From a virus, in IMG/VR virus record IMGVR_UViG_3300025890_000064, positions 1-35,041 of that record: a stretch of 35,041 bases of DNA. One strand, given 5' to 3'. This document shows positions 6,105 to 13,327 of the stretch, piece by piece; within the stretch, counting starts at the first letter, position 1; each line of letters begins with the position of its first letter. Both the position numbers and the translations under genes were made by a program. The notes beneath the pieces are model-generated. The model was given only the letters and a program-made list of their open reading frames with translations, had not been told where the DNA came from and did no database searches.

Positions 6105-7045
6105 CGATTTTATTTAGTGGTTGTAGTTTCACCAATGGAATGGAACTTAAAGATAAACTAAAGGATAGGTACGCTACTAAAGTGTGCAAAGAGTTTGGAG
6201 AGCTTCAATGGAATGAAGCTAAGATTGGTGCAGGTAATGACTATATCCAAAGAACCGTAACTAATGCAGTTCTTGGAGGTAAGCTTTATTATACACACCC
6301 CACAGAAAACATTAAAACAAAGAGGCATACCTATAAAACAAAAATTATGCCACATAAAGGCAATAACCTAGATTCTAGAAGACTAACACAGAGGAATGAG
6401 TACCGTAGTGCAACAGGAGCATACGACCAAACAATCCAAATCAATAAAAAATGCATAGGAGACGGTTGGCCTAGCTTAGTAGTATGTATGTGGTCAGGAA
6501 TAAACAGATTAGAAAATCTTAGAATGTCTAGCATTACAGATGATTGGAGTTGGGTAGTAAGTGCTTGGGGCAAGTTCTCATTAGAGCAAAACACAATGAA
6601 AGCTATGCCAAACAGCGAAGTCTACATTGATAGACAGTATGAACCTGGCGAAGAAGAGTATATGAGAGGTTATATGATGCGTATTAGAAATGCTCACTAT
6701 AATCTACGAAAAACAATTCAAAGTATGCTAGCGGTAAAGTATATGCTAAAAGCAAAGGGAATCCCACAATTACATTATTTGTTTTCTAGTGGACAGTATA
6801 AGCCTTTGTTACCATTACTAGACCAGCCAACATATGAGAACACTAATGTATGGTGGCCCGCCATAGACTTAAATAGAGAGCAATGCATAAGAGAACTTCC
6901 ATTCTTAGAAGACCAGGGCATGTATGATATTGCTAAAAGTAACGGGCTACCTATTGGGCCGAAAGATCACCCACTAGAAGAGACCCATGCCCTGATGGCA
7001 GAAAGAATAATTGGAGACATAAGAAAGAATGAATTTCTTAAATAA
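6101..7045 (+). CDS. SGNH-like hydrolase domain protein
   Basis: The protein opens with ILFSGCSFTNGMEL, the GCS version of the SGNH block I with Ser9 as probable nucleophile. GAGNDYIQR follows at about 45 (block II Gly/Asn), and DHPLEETHALMAERI near the end is a good block V with Asp and His. Length (314) fits marine-phage relatives that carry GCSFT. The start TTG shares bases with the stop of the carbamoyltransferase (TTGA), so the two are translationally coupled and probably act on the same substrate, for example a hydrolase partnered with carbamoylation. No signal peptide. Substrate unknown. Confidence 0.65.
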   Translation: MTILFSGCSFTNGMELKDKLKDRYATKVCKEFGELQWNEAKIGAGNDYIQRTVTNAVLGGKLYYTHPTENIKTKRHTYKTKIMPHKGNNLDSRRLTQRNEYRSATGAYDQTIQINKKCIGDGWPSLVVCMWSGINRLENLRMSSITDDWSWVVSAWGKFSLEQNTMKAMPNSEVYIDRQYEPGEEEYMRGYMMRIRNAHYNLRKTIQSMLAVKYMLKAKGIPQLHYLFSSGQYKPLLPLLDQPTYENTNVWWPAIDLNREQCIRELPFLEDQGMYDIAKSNGLPIGPKDHPLEETHALMAERIIGDIRKNEFLK

Positions 7046-7181
7046 AATAATTAAAAAAATTAAAACATGGTGGTTTGAGTGGAATTTAAAACGAAATTAC
7101 ACAGCAGATACCTATGTGTATGAAGATGAGGAAAATTTTGAACTTATTGAAGAAGGTCAGGAAACTAAAAATAGTTCTTGA
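7029..7181 (+). CDS. Small hypothetical protein (50 residues)
   Basis: The ORF overlaps the previous gene by 17 bases. It has a strongly basic, tryptophan-containing amphipathic start (KIIKKIKTWWFEWNLKR) and an acidic tail. Such small proteins are common in marine phages and have no known role. Its stop codon TGA lies within the -35 hexamer of promoter P4. Confidence 0.5.
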   Translation: MNFLNKIIKKIKTWWFEWNLKRNYTADTYVYEDEENFELIEEGQETKNSS

Positions 7182-7206
7182 CAAAAGGTCAAAAAACCTC
7201 TATAAT
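7173..7206 (+). promoter_or_regulatory. sigma70-type promoter P4
   Basis: TTGACA (7178-7183), 17 bp, TATAAT (7201-7206), with the same upstream AATAGTTC box and CAAAA-rich spacer as P3 and P6. It drives the second ligase half from a leader of about 27 bases. Confidence 0.9.
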
Positions 7207-7239
7207 ATACAATATAAATAAAAAAGAGAGAGAATCGAA

Positions 7240-7995
7240 TTGAGCGAAATTTTACCACCAACTGCCTGTCCTTCTTGTCAAGGAACAGTAGAGTTTGTTA
7301 ATGACTTACTCTATTGCTTCAACAAGATGTGTCCAGCACAATGGGGTAAGAAACTAGAACACTTCGGTAAACTCTTGAAAATAAAAGGATTCGGTCCTGC
7401 TTGCATTAGCAAGTTAGCGATTGATGATTACCCAGAACTGTATGAGCTTACTGTAGAGGATATTTCCAGCAGACTAGGCTCGGAGAGATTGGCAGTCAAG
7501 TTAGCAACTGAGATTGAGAAGTCAAAATCAGTTGATTTGCAAACATTGCTGCCAGCTTTCTCCATTCCACTTTTCGGTCGGTCAGCTTCTCAAAAATTAT
7601 GCGAGACAATATCTTCACTCGAAGATATCTCAGAGAAAAGTTGTACTGAAGCGGGTATTGGCCCGAAAGCCACAGCAAACCTTTTAACTTGGTTAGAAGA
7701 TGAATTTTACCCAAATGAATATGGCACAAACTTACCATTCAGTTTCTCCGCTACTAAAGTAGTAAAGCGTGAGACTGTCGGGACAGTCTGCATATCAGGT
7801 AGACTCAATTCATATCCTACTAAGGCTCGTGCTGCTGAAGTTCTGGAACAACACGGCTTTGCCGTAAAAAATAGTCTGACAAAGGACTGCACTCATTTAA
7901 TCAATGAGTCAGGAGTTGAGTCAGCCAAAACGCAGACTGCTCGCGACAGAGGAGTCGTTATAATAACTAACATTTTAGATTTAATTGGAGAATAA
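7240..7995 (+). CDS. NAD-dependent DNA ligase, C-terminal half (zinc finger, HhH, BRCT)
   Basis: This 251-residue protein holds the parts missing from the ligase at 2691-3632. The four-Cys zinc finger is C10-x2-C13-x12-C26-x4-C31 ending in CPAQ, as in LigA. Helix-hairpin-helix segments follow (LLKIKGFGPACISKL at about 45; IGPKATANLL at about 140). A BRCT domain occupies about 175-251 (TVCISGRLNSYPTKARAAEV; GVVIITNILDLIG). It presumably binds the adenylating half to form a working nick-sealing enzyme. The start is TTG after a purine-rich leader; no better ATG exists. The next gene begins one base after its stop. An 8-bp palindrome sits at 7772-7789. Confidence 0.92.
   Translation: MSEILPPTACPSCQGTVEFVNDLLYCFNKMCPAQWGKKLEHFGKLLKIKGFGPACISKLAIDDYPELYELTVEDISSRLGSERLAVKLATEIEKSKSVDLQTLLPAFSIPLFGRSASQKLCETISSLEDISEKSCTEAGIGPKATANLLTWLEDEFYPNEYGTNLPFSFSATKVVKRETVGTVCISGRLNSYPTKARAAEVLEQHGFAVKNSLTKDCTHLINESGVESAKTQTARDRGVVIITNILDLIGE
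7772..7789. repeat. Perfect palindrome inside the ligase C-half gene
   Basis: AGACTGTC and GACAGTCT are separated by GG. The symmetry fits a protein-binding operator better than an RNA hairpin, as the loop would be very tight. It lies in coding sequence just before the BRCT part. Confidence 0.35.
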
Positions 7996-7996
7996 A

Positions 7997-8719
7997 ATGG
8001 CATTACCAAAATGGACAGACGAGAGAACATCATCTCTTGAGAGCTTTGTAGGCTCTGAAACACCTGTTTCTCAAGCTACTGTAGCTAACGCTGCAGACGA
8101 ACTAGAGACTTCTGTAAGAAGTGTCTCTTCTAAGCTAAGAAAAATGGGCTATGATGTAGAACTTGCTTCATCAAGCAACGCTAAATCTTTTAGTGACGCT
8201 CAAGAAGCTACTTTATCAGCATTTGTAAATGACAATTCAGGTCAGTACACATACGCTGAGATTGCTGCGAACTTTGAAGGCGGAAACTTTTCTGCTAAGT
8301 CAATTCAAGGCAAAATCCTTTCAATGCAACTAACAGAGCATGTTAAACCTGCTCCTAAAGTTGAGTCAGTTAAGACTTATTCTGAAGCTGAAGAAGGAAC
8401 ATTCGTTGAGATGGTCAACGGTGGGTCTTTCATTGAAGAGATTGCTGACAGCCTAGGAAAGAGTGTAAACTCTATCAGAGGAAAGGCATTATCTTTACTT
8501 AGAGCTGGCGAAATTAACGCTATCCCTAAGCAAAAAGAAACTAAAGGTTCTGGCAAAGCAGACCCTCTAGCGGATATGGAAATCGACGGGCTAACTGTTG
8601 ATGAAATCGCTGACTCAATCGGCAAAACTGTAAGAGGCGTGAAAACAATGCTTACAAGACGTGGTTTAGTTTGTGCTGACTACGACGGATCAGCTAGAAA
8701 AGAAAGAGTTACTCAATAA
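7997..8719 (+). CDS. Double-stranded DNA-binding protein built of repeated HTH modules (T5 D5-like)
   Basis: The 240-residue protein is made of about four similar units. Two begin with WTDE or a similar acidic W/S-D/E motif (KWTDERTSSLESFV; SFSDAQEATLSAFV). Later ones are EEIADSLGKSVNSIRGKALSLL and VDEIADSIGKTVRGVKTMLTRRGL. Each looks like a tri-helical GcrA-like HTH. The position after the ligase and before the helicase matches T5 D5, an abundant DNA-binding protein needed for replication and late expression; this comparison is inference. I use ATG 7997 (GGAG five bases before it) rather than the in-frame TTG 7985. The strong terminator after it fits high expression as a single unit. Confidence 0.7.
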   Translation: MALPKWTDERTSSLESFVGSETPVSQATVANAADELETSVRSVSSKLRKMGYDVELASSSNAKSFSDAQEATLSAFVNDNSGQYTYAEIAANFEGGNFSAKSIQGKILSMQLTEHVKPAPKVESVKTYSEAEEGTFVEMVNGGSFIEEIADSLGKSVNSIRGKALSLLRAGEINAIPKQKETKGSGKADPLADMEIDGLTVDEIADSIGKTVRGVKTMLTRRGLVCADYDGSARKERVTQ

Positions 8720-8741
8720 CCAACTTTCAATTGTCAAGAAT

Positions 8742-8768
8742 GTAGGGGTGTTCGCACCCCTACTTTTT
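8742..8768 (+). terminator. Strong Rho-independent terminator
   Basis: GTAGGGGTG (8742-8750) and CACCCCTAC (8755-8763) form a perfect 9-bp GC-rich stem around a TTCG tetraloop, followed directly by TTTTT. It ends the unit of the DNA-binding protein only 13 bases before the helicase start. Confidence 0.92.
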
Positions 8769-8781
8769 CTTGGGAGAGATT

Positions 8782-10143
8782 ATGACAGTAGAAAGCGCAC
8801 TTATAAAACAACTTTTATCGCAAGGAGATTTCGAGACTTGGAACCGCCTACAGGTGCATTATTTTCCTGAAGGCGAGTATCAGAAGATTTGGAAGGTCGT
8901 GGATAAACACGTCCATAAGTTCCATGCTTTACCCTCTTTTGAGGATTTAAAGTACGAGATACGTTCCAGAGAGCTCCAAGAGAAAATTTTTGCGATAGAA
9001 GCTGTGGACACTGATGTCCCAGCGCACGAACTACTAGAATATCTAAAAGATTCATTCACTCAGAATGAAATACTATCCAAGATTGAACATTATATAGACA
9101 ATACTATTAGCGTTGCTGACGCTAAAGAAAACATAGACTATCTGCAAGAGATGGTCGTACAAGTTCAAGATCGAGTTAACACTGCTGATGATTCCGACAC
9201 AATGGAATCTGTAGAGTTGTTCGATTCTGAAGAAGATTTGGCAAAGTACTTAGGCTTAGGGTTAAACCAAGACTACGACTTGTCTTATCAATTCTCTCCC
9301 AAAGACTTGGTCATTGTGGGGGCGCAACGAGGTCACGGAAAATCATTTGCTTGCTGTAATATGGCTGTCAATGCCCAGCAATCAGGACGTTCCGTGCTTT
9401 ACTTTACTATCGAGATGGATCAGCGACCCATTCTGCAAAGAATGTGTAGTATGGCCACTGGTGTACCACTAGGCAGACTTATAAAGAGAAATCTTTATGA
9501 GAAAGAGTGGAAACGCATCGGTCAGTGGTGGGCAGACAGGTTTGAAGGTGGCAGCGAAGTCCTAGCGGACTGGAATGTTTCCGAAGACTTTGACAAGTTC
9601 CACTATGCACTGACTCGAAAATGTGAACTAAAGGATAAGGCTCAGTTAGATGTATTTTATGACCCTTCTCTTACACTTGCTAAGATTATTAGTACAGTTA
9701 GGCAGAAGAAGATAGAATACCCCGATCTGGGTATGGTAATCGTAGATTATCTAAACCAAGTACGTCGTCACAATGCTCCTAGTCGCTCTGGTCAGTACGA
9801 ATGGACTGAACAAATAGAGATTTCAAAGGGATTGAAGGCACTCGCCCAAGACCAAGAAGTATTGGTCATATCAGCGTTCCAAACCAATCCTAAAGGAGAG
9901 GTAAGATTCTCAAAAGGTATCGAAGATGCCGTAGATGCGTCTTACACCCTTGAACATTGGGGCAAAGAAGAGAACGCAATCAAATTCAAATGTAACAAAA
10001 TGCGTAGCGGAGAGATGAAATCATTTATCTCCGAGATTGACTGGGAAACCTTAAAAATCGGTCCTCAGTCGGCTATGGATCCTGATGAACGCGCTGATTT
10101 AAAAGAGCAGATGCATACGGGAGAAGATTATAATGATTTATGA
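8782..10143 (+). CDS. dnaB: Replicative DNA helicase, DnaB/gp41 family
   Basis: The hexameric helicase unwinds DNA at the phage fork. The N-terminal helical domain (about 1-150) is followed by the RecA-like core: Walker A GAQRGHGKS at about 180-188, Walker B VIVDYLNQV at about 320-328, and a sensor-like SAFQTN. Length of 453 residues fits the family. ATG 8782 has GGGAGAG just upstream; an in-frame TTG at 8770 is less likely. The terminator at 8742-8768 lies directly before it and no promoter is seen in between, so expression should depend on readthrough. The last 11 bases overlap the next gene. Confidence 0.93.
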   Translation: MTVESALIKQLLSQGDFETWNRLQVHYFPEGEYQKIWKVVDKHVHKFHALPSFEDLKYEIRSRELQEKIFAIEAVDTDVPAHELLEYLKDSFTQNEILSKIEHYIDNTISVADAKENIDYLQEMVVQVQDRVNTADDSDTMESVELFDSEEDLAKYLGLGLNQDYDLSYQFSPKDLVIVGAQRGHGKSFACCNMAVNAQQSGRSVLYFTIEMDQRPILQRMCSMATGVPLGRLIKRNLYEKEWKRIGQWWADRFEGGSEVLADWNVSEDFDKFHYALTRKCELKDKAQLDVFYDPSLTLAKIISTVRQKKIEYPDLGMVIVDYLNQVRRHNAPSRSGQYEWTEQIEISKGLKALAQDQEVLVISAFQTNPKGEVRFSKGIEDAVDASYTLEHWGKEENAIKFKCNKMRSGEMKSFISEIDWETLKIGPQSAMDPDERADLKEQMHTGEDYNDL

Positions 10144-10870
10144 GCAAGGGACTAGTGATTACCAGTTTACAATGTTTGCATGTGATGTTGACGATAAGTT
10201 ATTTAAGCATATGCGGCCAAATTGGTTGCCGCAACGCGGCGCCGAGACATGGCTTACACATAATAAGAACAGAATTTACTTACGCGCATACGTATTTTGC
10301 GACACAGTTCTAGGACGACATAATAGTGGTAAAATGGGCTTTAAAGACCCAGTAATAATATGGTGTAATCTAGAGAAAAAGAGATTTACTGTACACCCAG
10401 GCCAAAACAGAATTATACTAAAGTCAATACTTCCAGAAGTACGACAAGTAGGGTGGGTAATAGATAATACACAAAGACCTATAGGAAACTGTGGTAGAAA
10501 TCAGTATCACAAGTACTTTAGTAATATAAAGGAAATACAAAGAGGCCCAGCAGGTAACAGACAAATACTTATGCAAATGGATCACAGGTCAGGTTTTGGA
10601 GGAGAAGATCAATATCACCTATCTCTAAATACGGACACCTATCTAGGAAATAATGAGTTTGATACTGAAGAAAGAAAGTTAGCATGGCGAAAAGCTTGCG
10701 AAACAAAAGGATTTAGTTGTTATGTAAATGGAAAGTACCATTATGATATAGGTAAGCCTACAGCTAAATATGATTTTAAAAACATCGCAGGAATATATCA
10801 AGTATTTTTGCACCACTTCTTTGACTTTCCATATAGTAAGTGGGACACATTATTTTTTAAGGAGTTATAA
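10133..10870 (+). CDS. Hypothetical protein
   Basis: This 245-residue protein is not recognised. It has RFTVHPGQNRIILKSILPE at about 85-105, a pattern like the G-x-x-R loop of ParB/sulfiredoxin-like folds but without the rest of that domain. It is rich in aromatic residues and His throughout and ends hydrophobic (YQVFLHHFFDFPYSKW). It sits between the helicase and a MazG-like enzyme with overlaps on both sides, so it belongs to the same operon. No signal peptide or membrane helix. Confidence 0.6.
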   Translation: MIYEQGTSDYQFTMFACDVDDKLFKHMRPNWLPQRGAETWLTHNKNRIYLRAYVFCDTVLGRHNSGKMGFKDPVIIWCNLEKKRFTVHPGQNRIILKSILPEVRQVGWVIDNTQRPIGNCGRNQYHKYFSNIKEIQRGPAGNRQILMQMDHRSGFGGEDQYHLSLNTDTYLGNNEFDTEERKLAWRKACETKGFSCYVNGKYHYDIGKPTAKYDFKNIAGIYQVFLHHFFDFPYSKWDTLFFKEL

Positions 10871-11118
10871 TGGTGGATTACAATACACACTTACTTATTA
10901 TAGCTATGGAAGAAGCAGGAGAGTTTATTCAGGCTTGTTCTAAAGTATATAGACACAATGGAGGCGATCACGAAATAAAGTGTTTATCTGAAGAAGTTGG
11001 AGACGTACAAGCACTAATAAATTTATTAACAGAAAAAGGTTTGATAGACTTGAATGTAGCTAATGATAAAAGAATAGCAAGAGAACACAAATTAAGGAGA
11101 ACAAATGAAGGCAGGTAA
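10870..11118 (+). CDS. MazG-like nucleotide pyrophosphohydrolase
   Basis: This 82-residue all-helical protein carries the metal-binding pattern of the MazG/dUTPase-like superfamily: E14-E15-x-x-E18 in MEEAGEFIQA and E41-E42-x-x-D45 in SEEVGDVQAL. Such enzymes hydrolyse NTPs to NMP and pyrophosphate. In phages they are proposed to clean nucleotide pools or lower ppGpp during infection. The start has AAGGAG seven bases upstream and shares TAATG with the previous stop; the end overlaps the cupin gene. Confidence 0.8.
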   Translation: MVDYNTHLLIIAMEEAGEFIQACSKVYRHNGGDHEIKCLSEEVGDVQALINLLTEKGLIDLNVANDKRIAREHKLRRTNEGR

Positions 11119-11452
11119 AATATGGGGACAAACAGAATTAGTACATGCTAATGGAGTTTTAGAATTTCATAGAGTAGAATATAAAGCAGGTATGGAATGC
11201 TCGGAACATTTACACGAGTTTAAATGGAATGGATTTTTTGTAGAAAGTGGCAAGATGATGATAAGAGTCTGGCAGAACGACTACGACCTAGTAGATGAAA
11301 CAATATTAGGCCCAGGCGACTTTACACAAGTCAAGCCAGGTGTAATGCACCAATTCGTAGGAATTGAAAGTGGAGTTGCATTTGAGCTGTATTGGGCAGA
11401 ATTTAATCACAATGACATAAAGAGGAGAAGTGTCGGTGGCAAAAGAAAGTAA
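11105..11452 (+). CDS. Single-domain cupin protein
   Basis: The 115-residue protein shows both cupin motifs. Motif 1 is GMECSEHLHEFKWNGFFVES, with His-x-His and a downstream Glu for the metal; motif 2 is GPGDFTQVKPGVMHQF, with Gly, Pro-x-Gly and His. Cupins include isomerases, epimerases, dioxygenases and sugar-binding proteins, so the reaction cannot be told. The ribosome site AAGGAG precedes the ATG. It is flanked by the MazG-like enzyme and two small unknown genes within one overlapping operon. Confidence 0.8.
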   Translation: MKAGKIWGQTELVHANGVLEFHRVEYKAGMECSEHLHEFKWNGFFVESGKMMIRVWQNDYDLVDETILGPGDFTQVKPGVMHQFVGIESGVAFELYWAEFNHNDIKRRSVGGKRK

Positions 11453-11678
11453 AGTAACCTTTGTAGATTATACCTTTGTTAGAGATGGACAAGATATAAT
11501 CTTTGACAAAGAGCTGACAATGGAATCAATGCAATTCTATGAAGGCAAAACTTTTAAAGTAAAACAGACGTCAGATGGACAAATTATGCTAAAGTTTATA
11601 GAAACTTGGGAAATAAATGTAGTCCCTGACGATTTAGATTGGAGAAAATATGAAGATAAAGAAAATAGTACCCACTAA
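11436..11678 (+). CDS. Small hypothetical protein
   Basis: About 80 residues, beta-rich, acidic at the end (VPDDLDWRKYEDKE). No family recognised. I prefer GTG 11436, eight bases after AGGAG (11423-11427), over the in-frame GTG 11430, which is too close to that site. It overlaps the cupin gene by 17 bases and the following gene by 29 bases. Confidence 0.5.
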   Translation: MAKESKVTFVDYTFVRDGQDIIFDKELTMESMQFYEGKTFKVKQTSDGQIMLKFIETWEINVVPDDLDWRKYEDKENSTH

Positions 11679-11913
11679 TCCTGTAGCTAAACATAGCAGG
11701 AACAAGTCGGGCGCTGGCGCACATAAGTCTGCGAAAGATTACTCTCGTAAACTTAAACACAAGAATGATGAGTCTATTGCTAATAAGATTGATAGACTTA
11801 TTCTTCTTGAAATGATGCAGGAAAGTACCTTCTCTGCTACTAATTGGTTCAACTACGAAGAACAAATACAAGAGTTAAGAGAGGAGTTAGATTCATGGCA
11901 GACGACAGAGTAA
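11650..11913 (+). CDS. Small basic phage protein
   Basis: The 87-residue product begins with a lysine/arginine-rich stretch, VPTNPVAKHSRNKSGAGAHK then SAKDYSRKLKHK, and ends in an acidic amphipathic helix (EEQIQELREELDSW). Similar N-P-x-A-K...K-x-G-x-H-K starts occur in small proteins of many phages; the function is not known, although the charge suggests nucleic-acid binding. It overlaps both neighbours. Confidence 0.55.
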   Translation: MKIKKIVPTNPVAKHSRNKSGAGAHKSAKDYSRKLKHKNDESIANKIDRLILLEMMQESTFSATNWFNYEEQIQELREELDSWQTTE

Positions 11914-12449
11914 GTAGAGAAACTGCTGAACTTATTCCCATGCCTCCACATACTTGGTATGTAAAAACACTCGGGTGGTTACTAGAACAACCCAAGGTAA
12001 AGGAGAATATCAAATCCGTACCCTTAAACCAACCACTATATGATTCTGTTTTTGCACACGGAATAAAAGCTCCATTTCTAGTAATGCCAAATTGGTACCC
12101 ATTAGCAGGTAGCCAAAGGCTAAGAGCAGTTGCAGAAATGAATACTTCAATGGCAACTGACGGAATGAGTATGATTCTAGAACAAGAAGTAAGGATATGC
12201 CGAATAGACCAGGAATACTGGTTACTCTACTACTTGTGGGGAGATAAAGATTTTCGGGATAAAGCAGTAGCAGTCTACTTTCAGATGCTAGAATTAGTTT
12301 GGAAATCAAGGTATTACGAAGATGAGTTAGACCCAAGTGGTGTTCCTATGACACATTTTGAAAAGTTAGGGGACGAATTAGATTGGAAACATAAAAGTAC
12401 TCTTGGAAAAGAAAGAATTAAATCAATGGAAACAAAAAATAATACTTGA
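11895..12449 (+). CDS. ParB/sulfiredoxin-fold-like protein
   Basis: The 184-residue protein contains PLNQPLYDSVFAHGIKAPFL followed by VMPNWYPLAGSQRLRAVAEM (about 44-83). This resembles the ParB-like pattern of a hydrophobic strand, an I-x-x-P, then G-x-x-R-L/R-A. I recall relatives in cyanophages labelled ParB-like, with no proven role. ATG 11895 has GAGGAG eight bases upstream; the in-frame codon at 11844 would lie deep inside the previous gene. Its stop codon TGA is inside the -35 box of promoter P5. Confidence 0.6.
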   Translation: MADDRVSRETAELIPMPPHTWYVKTLGWLLEQPKVKENIKSVPLNQPLYDSVFAHGIKAPFLVMPNWYPLAGSQRLRAVAEMNTSMATDGMSMILEQEVRICRIDQEYWLLYYLWGDKDFRDKAVAVYFQMLELVWKSRYYEDELDPSGVPMTHFEKLGDELDWKHKSTLGKERIKSMETKNNT

Positions 12450-12474
12450 CACAAGGTCAAAATTCCTGTATAAT
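12446..12474 (+). promoter_or_regulatory. sigma70-type promoter P5
   Basis: TTGACA (12446-12451), 17 bp, TATAAT (12469-12474), then ATAC as at P3 and P4. The primase ATG at 12485 is ten bases past the -10 box, predicting a leader of only about four bases with no ribosome site. Confidence 0.9.
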
Positions 12475-12484
12475 ATACTTATAA

Positions 12485-13327
12485 ATGATAGCAATAGATT
12501 TAATAGAAGAAAAAGAATTAGCGTATACTGTTAAAGGACAGGACGCACTAATTGCATGCCTAAATCCTGAGCATGACGATACGAACCCAAGTCTAAGAGT
12601 AGACAAAGTAACAGGCTTAATGCACTGTTTCGCATGTGGGTTCAAAGGTAACATATTCACACACTTCGGTGCACCAGAGAGTCCACTAGAAGTAAGATTA
12701 CACAAAATTAAAAACCAGATTGCAAAAACCCGTTCACAAACCGTTGGTATTCAACTCCCAGAAGACCGTATCGAATGGAAAGGTGGTCCGTACCGCAATA
12801 TCTCTGAGGAAACTCTAAAGATATGGCAGGCCTTTACTTGGAATGTTCCAAAGTTTGAAGGTAGGATTATCTTTCCCATTCGTGACTTAACGGGCAAAAC
12901 GATTGCACTCTTAGGGAGAAACATTGCTGGTGGCACAGGACAAGACAAGTATTATATCTACCCACAGGGGGTAAAGATGCCATTCACTCCAGCAAAAGTC
13001 AAGCCAATACACAACAGAGTGATATTGGTTGAAGGAATTTTTGATTGTCTCAATCTTTGGGACAACGGCTTAAAGAATACAGTTTGCTGTTTCGGAACAC
13101 AACAAATGGACTGGTTCAAGCTATCTCTGCTCAAACTACAAGGAGTGCAGGGAATTGATATATTGTTTGATGGCGACGAAGCAGGCCAAAAAGCATCAGA
13201 ACAAATTAAAACATTGGCAGAGAAAATGGAACTGTCAGTACAACAAATTAAACTGAAGGACGGACAAGACCCAGGCGGGTTTACTCCGGCCCAAGTACAT
13301 AAACTAAAAGAACGATTATATGGATAG
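12485..13327 (+). CDS. DNA primase, DnaG-type (zinc-binding and TOPRIM domains)
   Basis: The 280-residue enzyme would make RNA primers for the lagging strand. The CHC2-type zinc finger uses Cys25, His30, Cys48 and Cys51 (CLNPEHDD; MHCFACGFKGN). The TOPRIM domain has the catalytic Glu183 in VILVEGIFDCLN and Asp229/Asp231 in LFDGDEAG. It is compact compared with bacterial DnaG (about 580), lacking a helicase-binding C-terminus; the DnaB-type helicase is a separate gene at 8782-10143. Transcribed from P5 with almost no leader; Met1 sits at the family start, so a later start is unlikely. Overlaps the nuclease gene by 8 bases. Confidence 0.9.
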   Translation: MIAIDLIEEKELAYTVKGQDALIACLNPEHDDTNPSLRVDKVTGLMHCFACGFKGNIFTHFGAPESPLEVRLHKIKNQIAKTRSQTVGIQLPEDRIEWKGGPYRNISEETLKIWQAFTWNVPKFEGRIIFPIRDLTGKTIALLGRNIAGGTGQDKYYIYPQGVKMPFTPAKVKPIHNRVILVEGIFDCLNLWDNGLKNTVCCFGTQQMDWFKLSLLKLQGVQGIDILFDGDEAGQKASEQIKTLAEKMELSVQQIKLKDGQDPGGFTPAQVHKLKERLYG

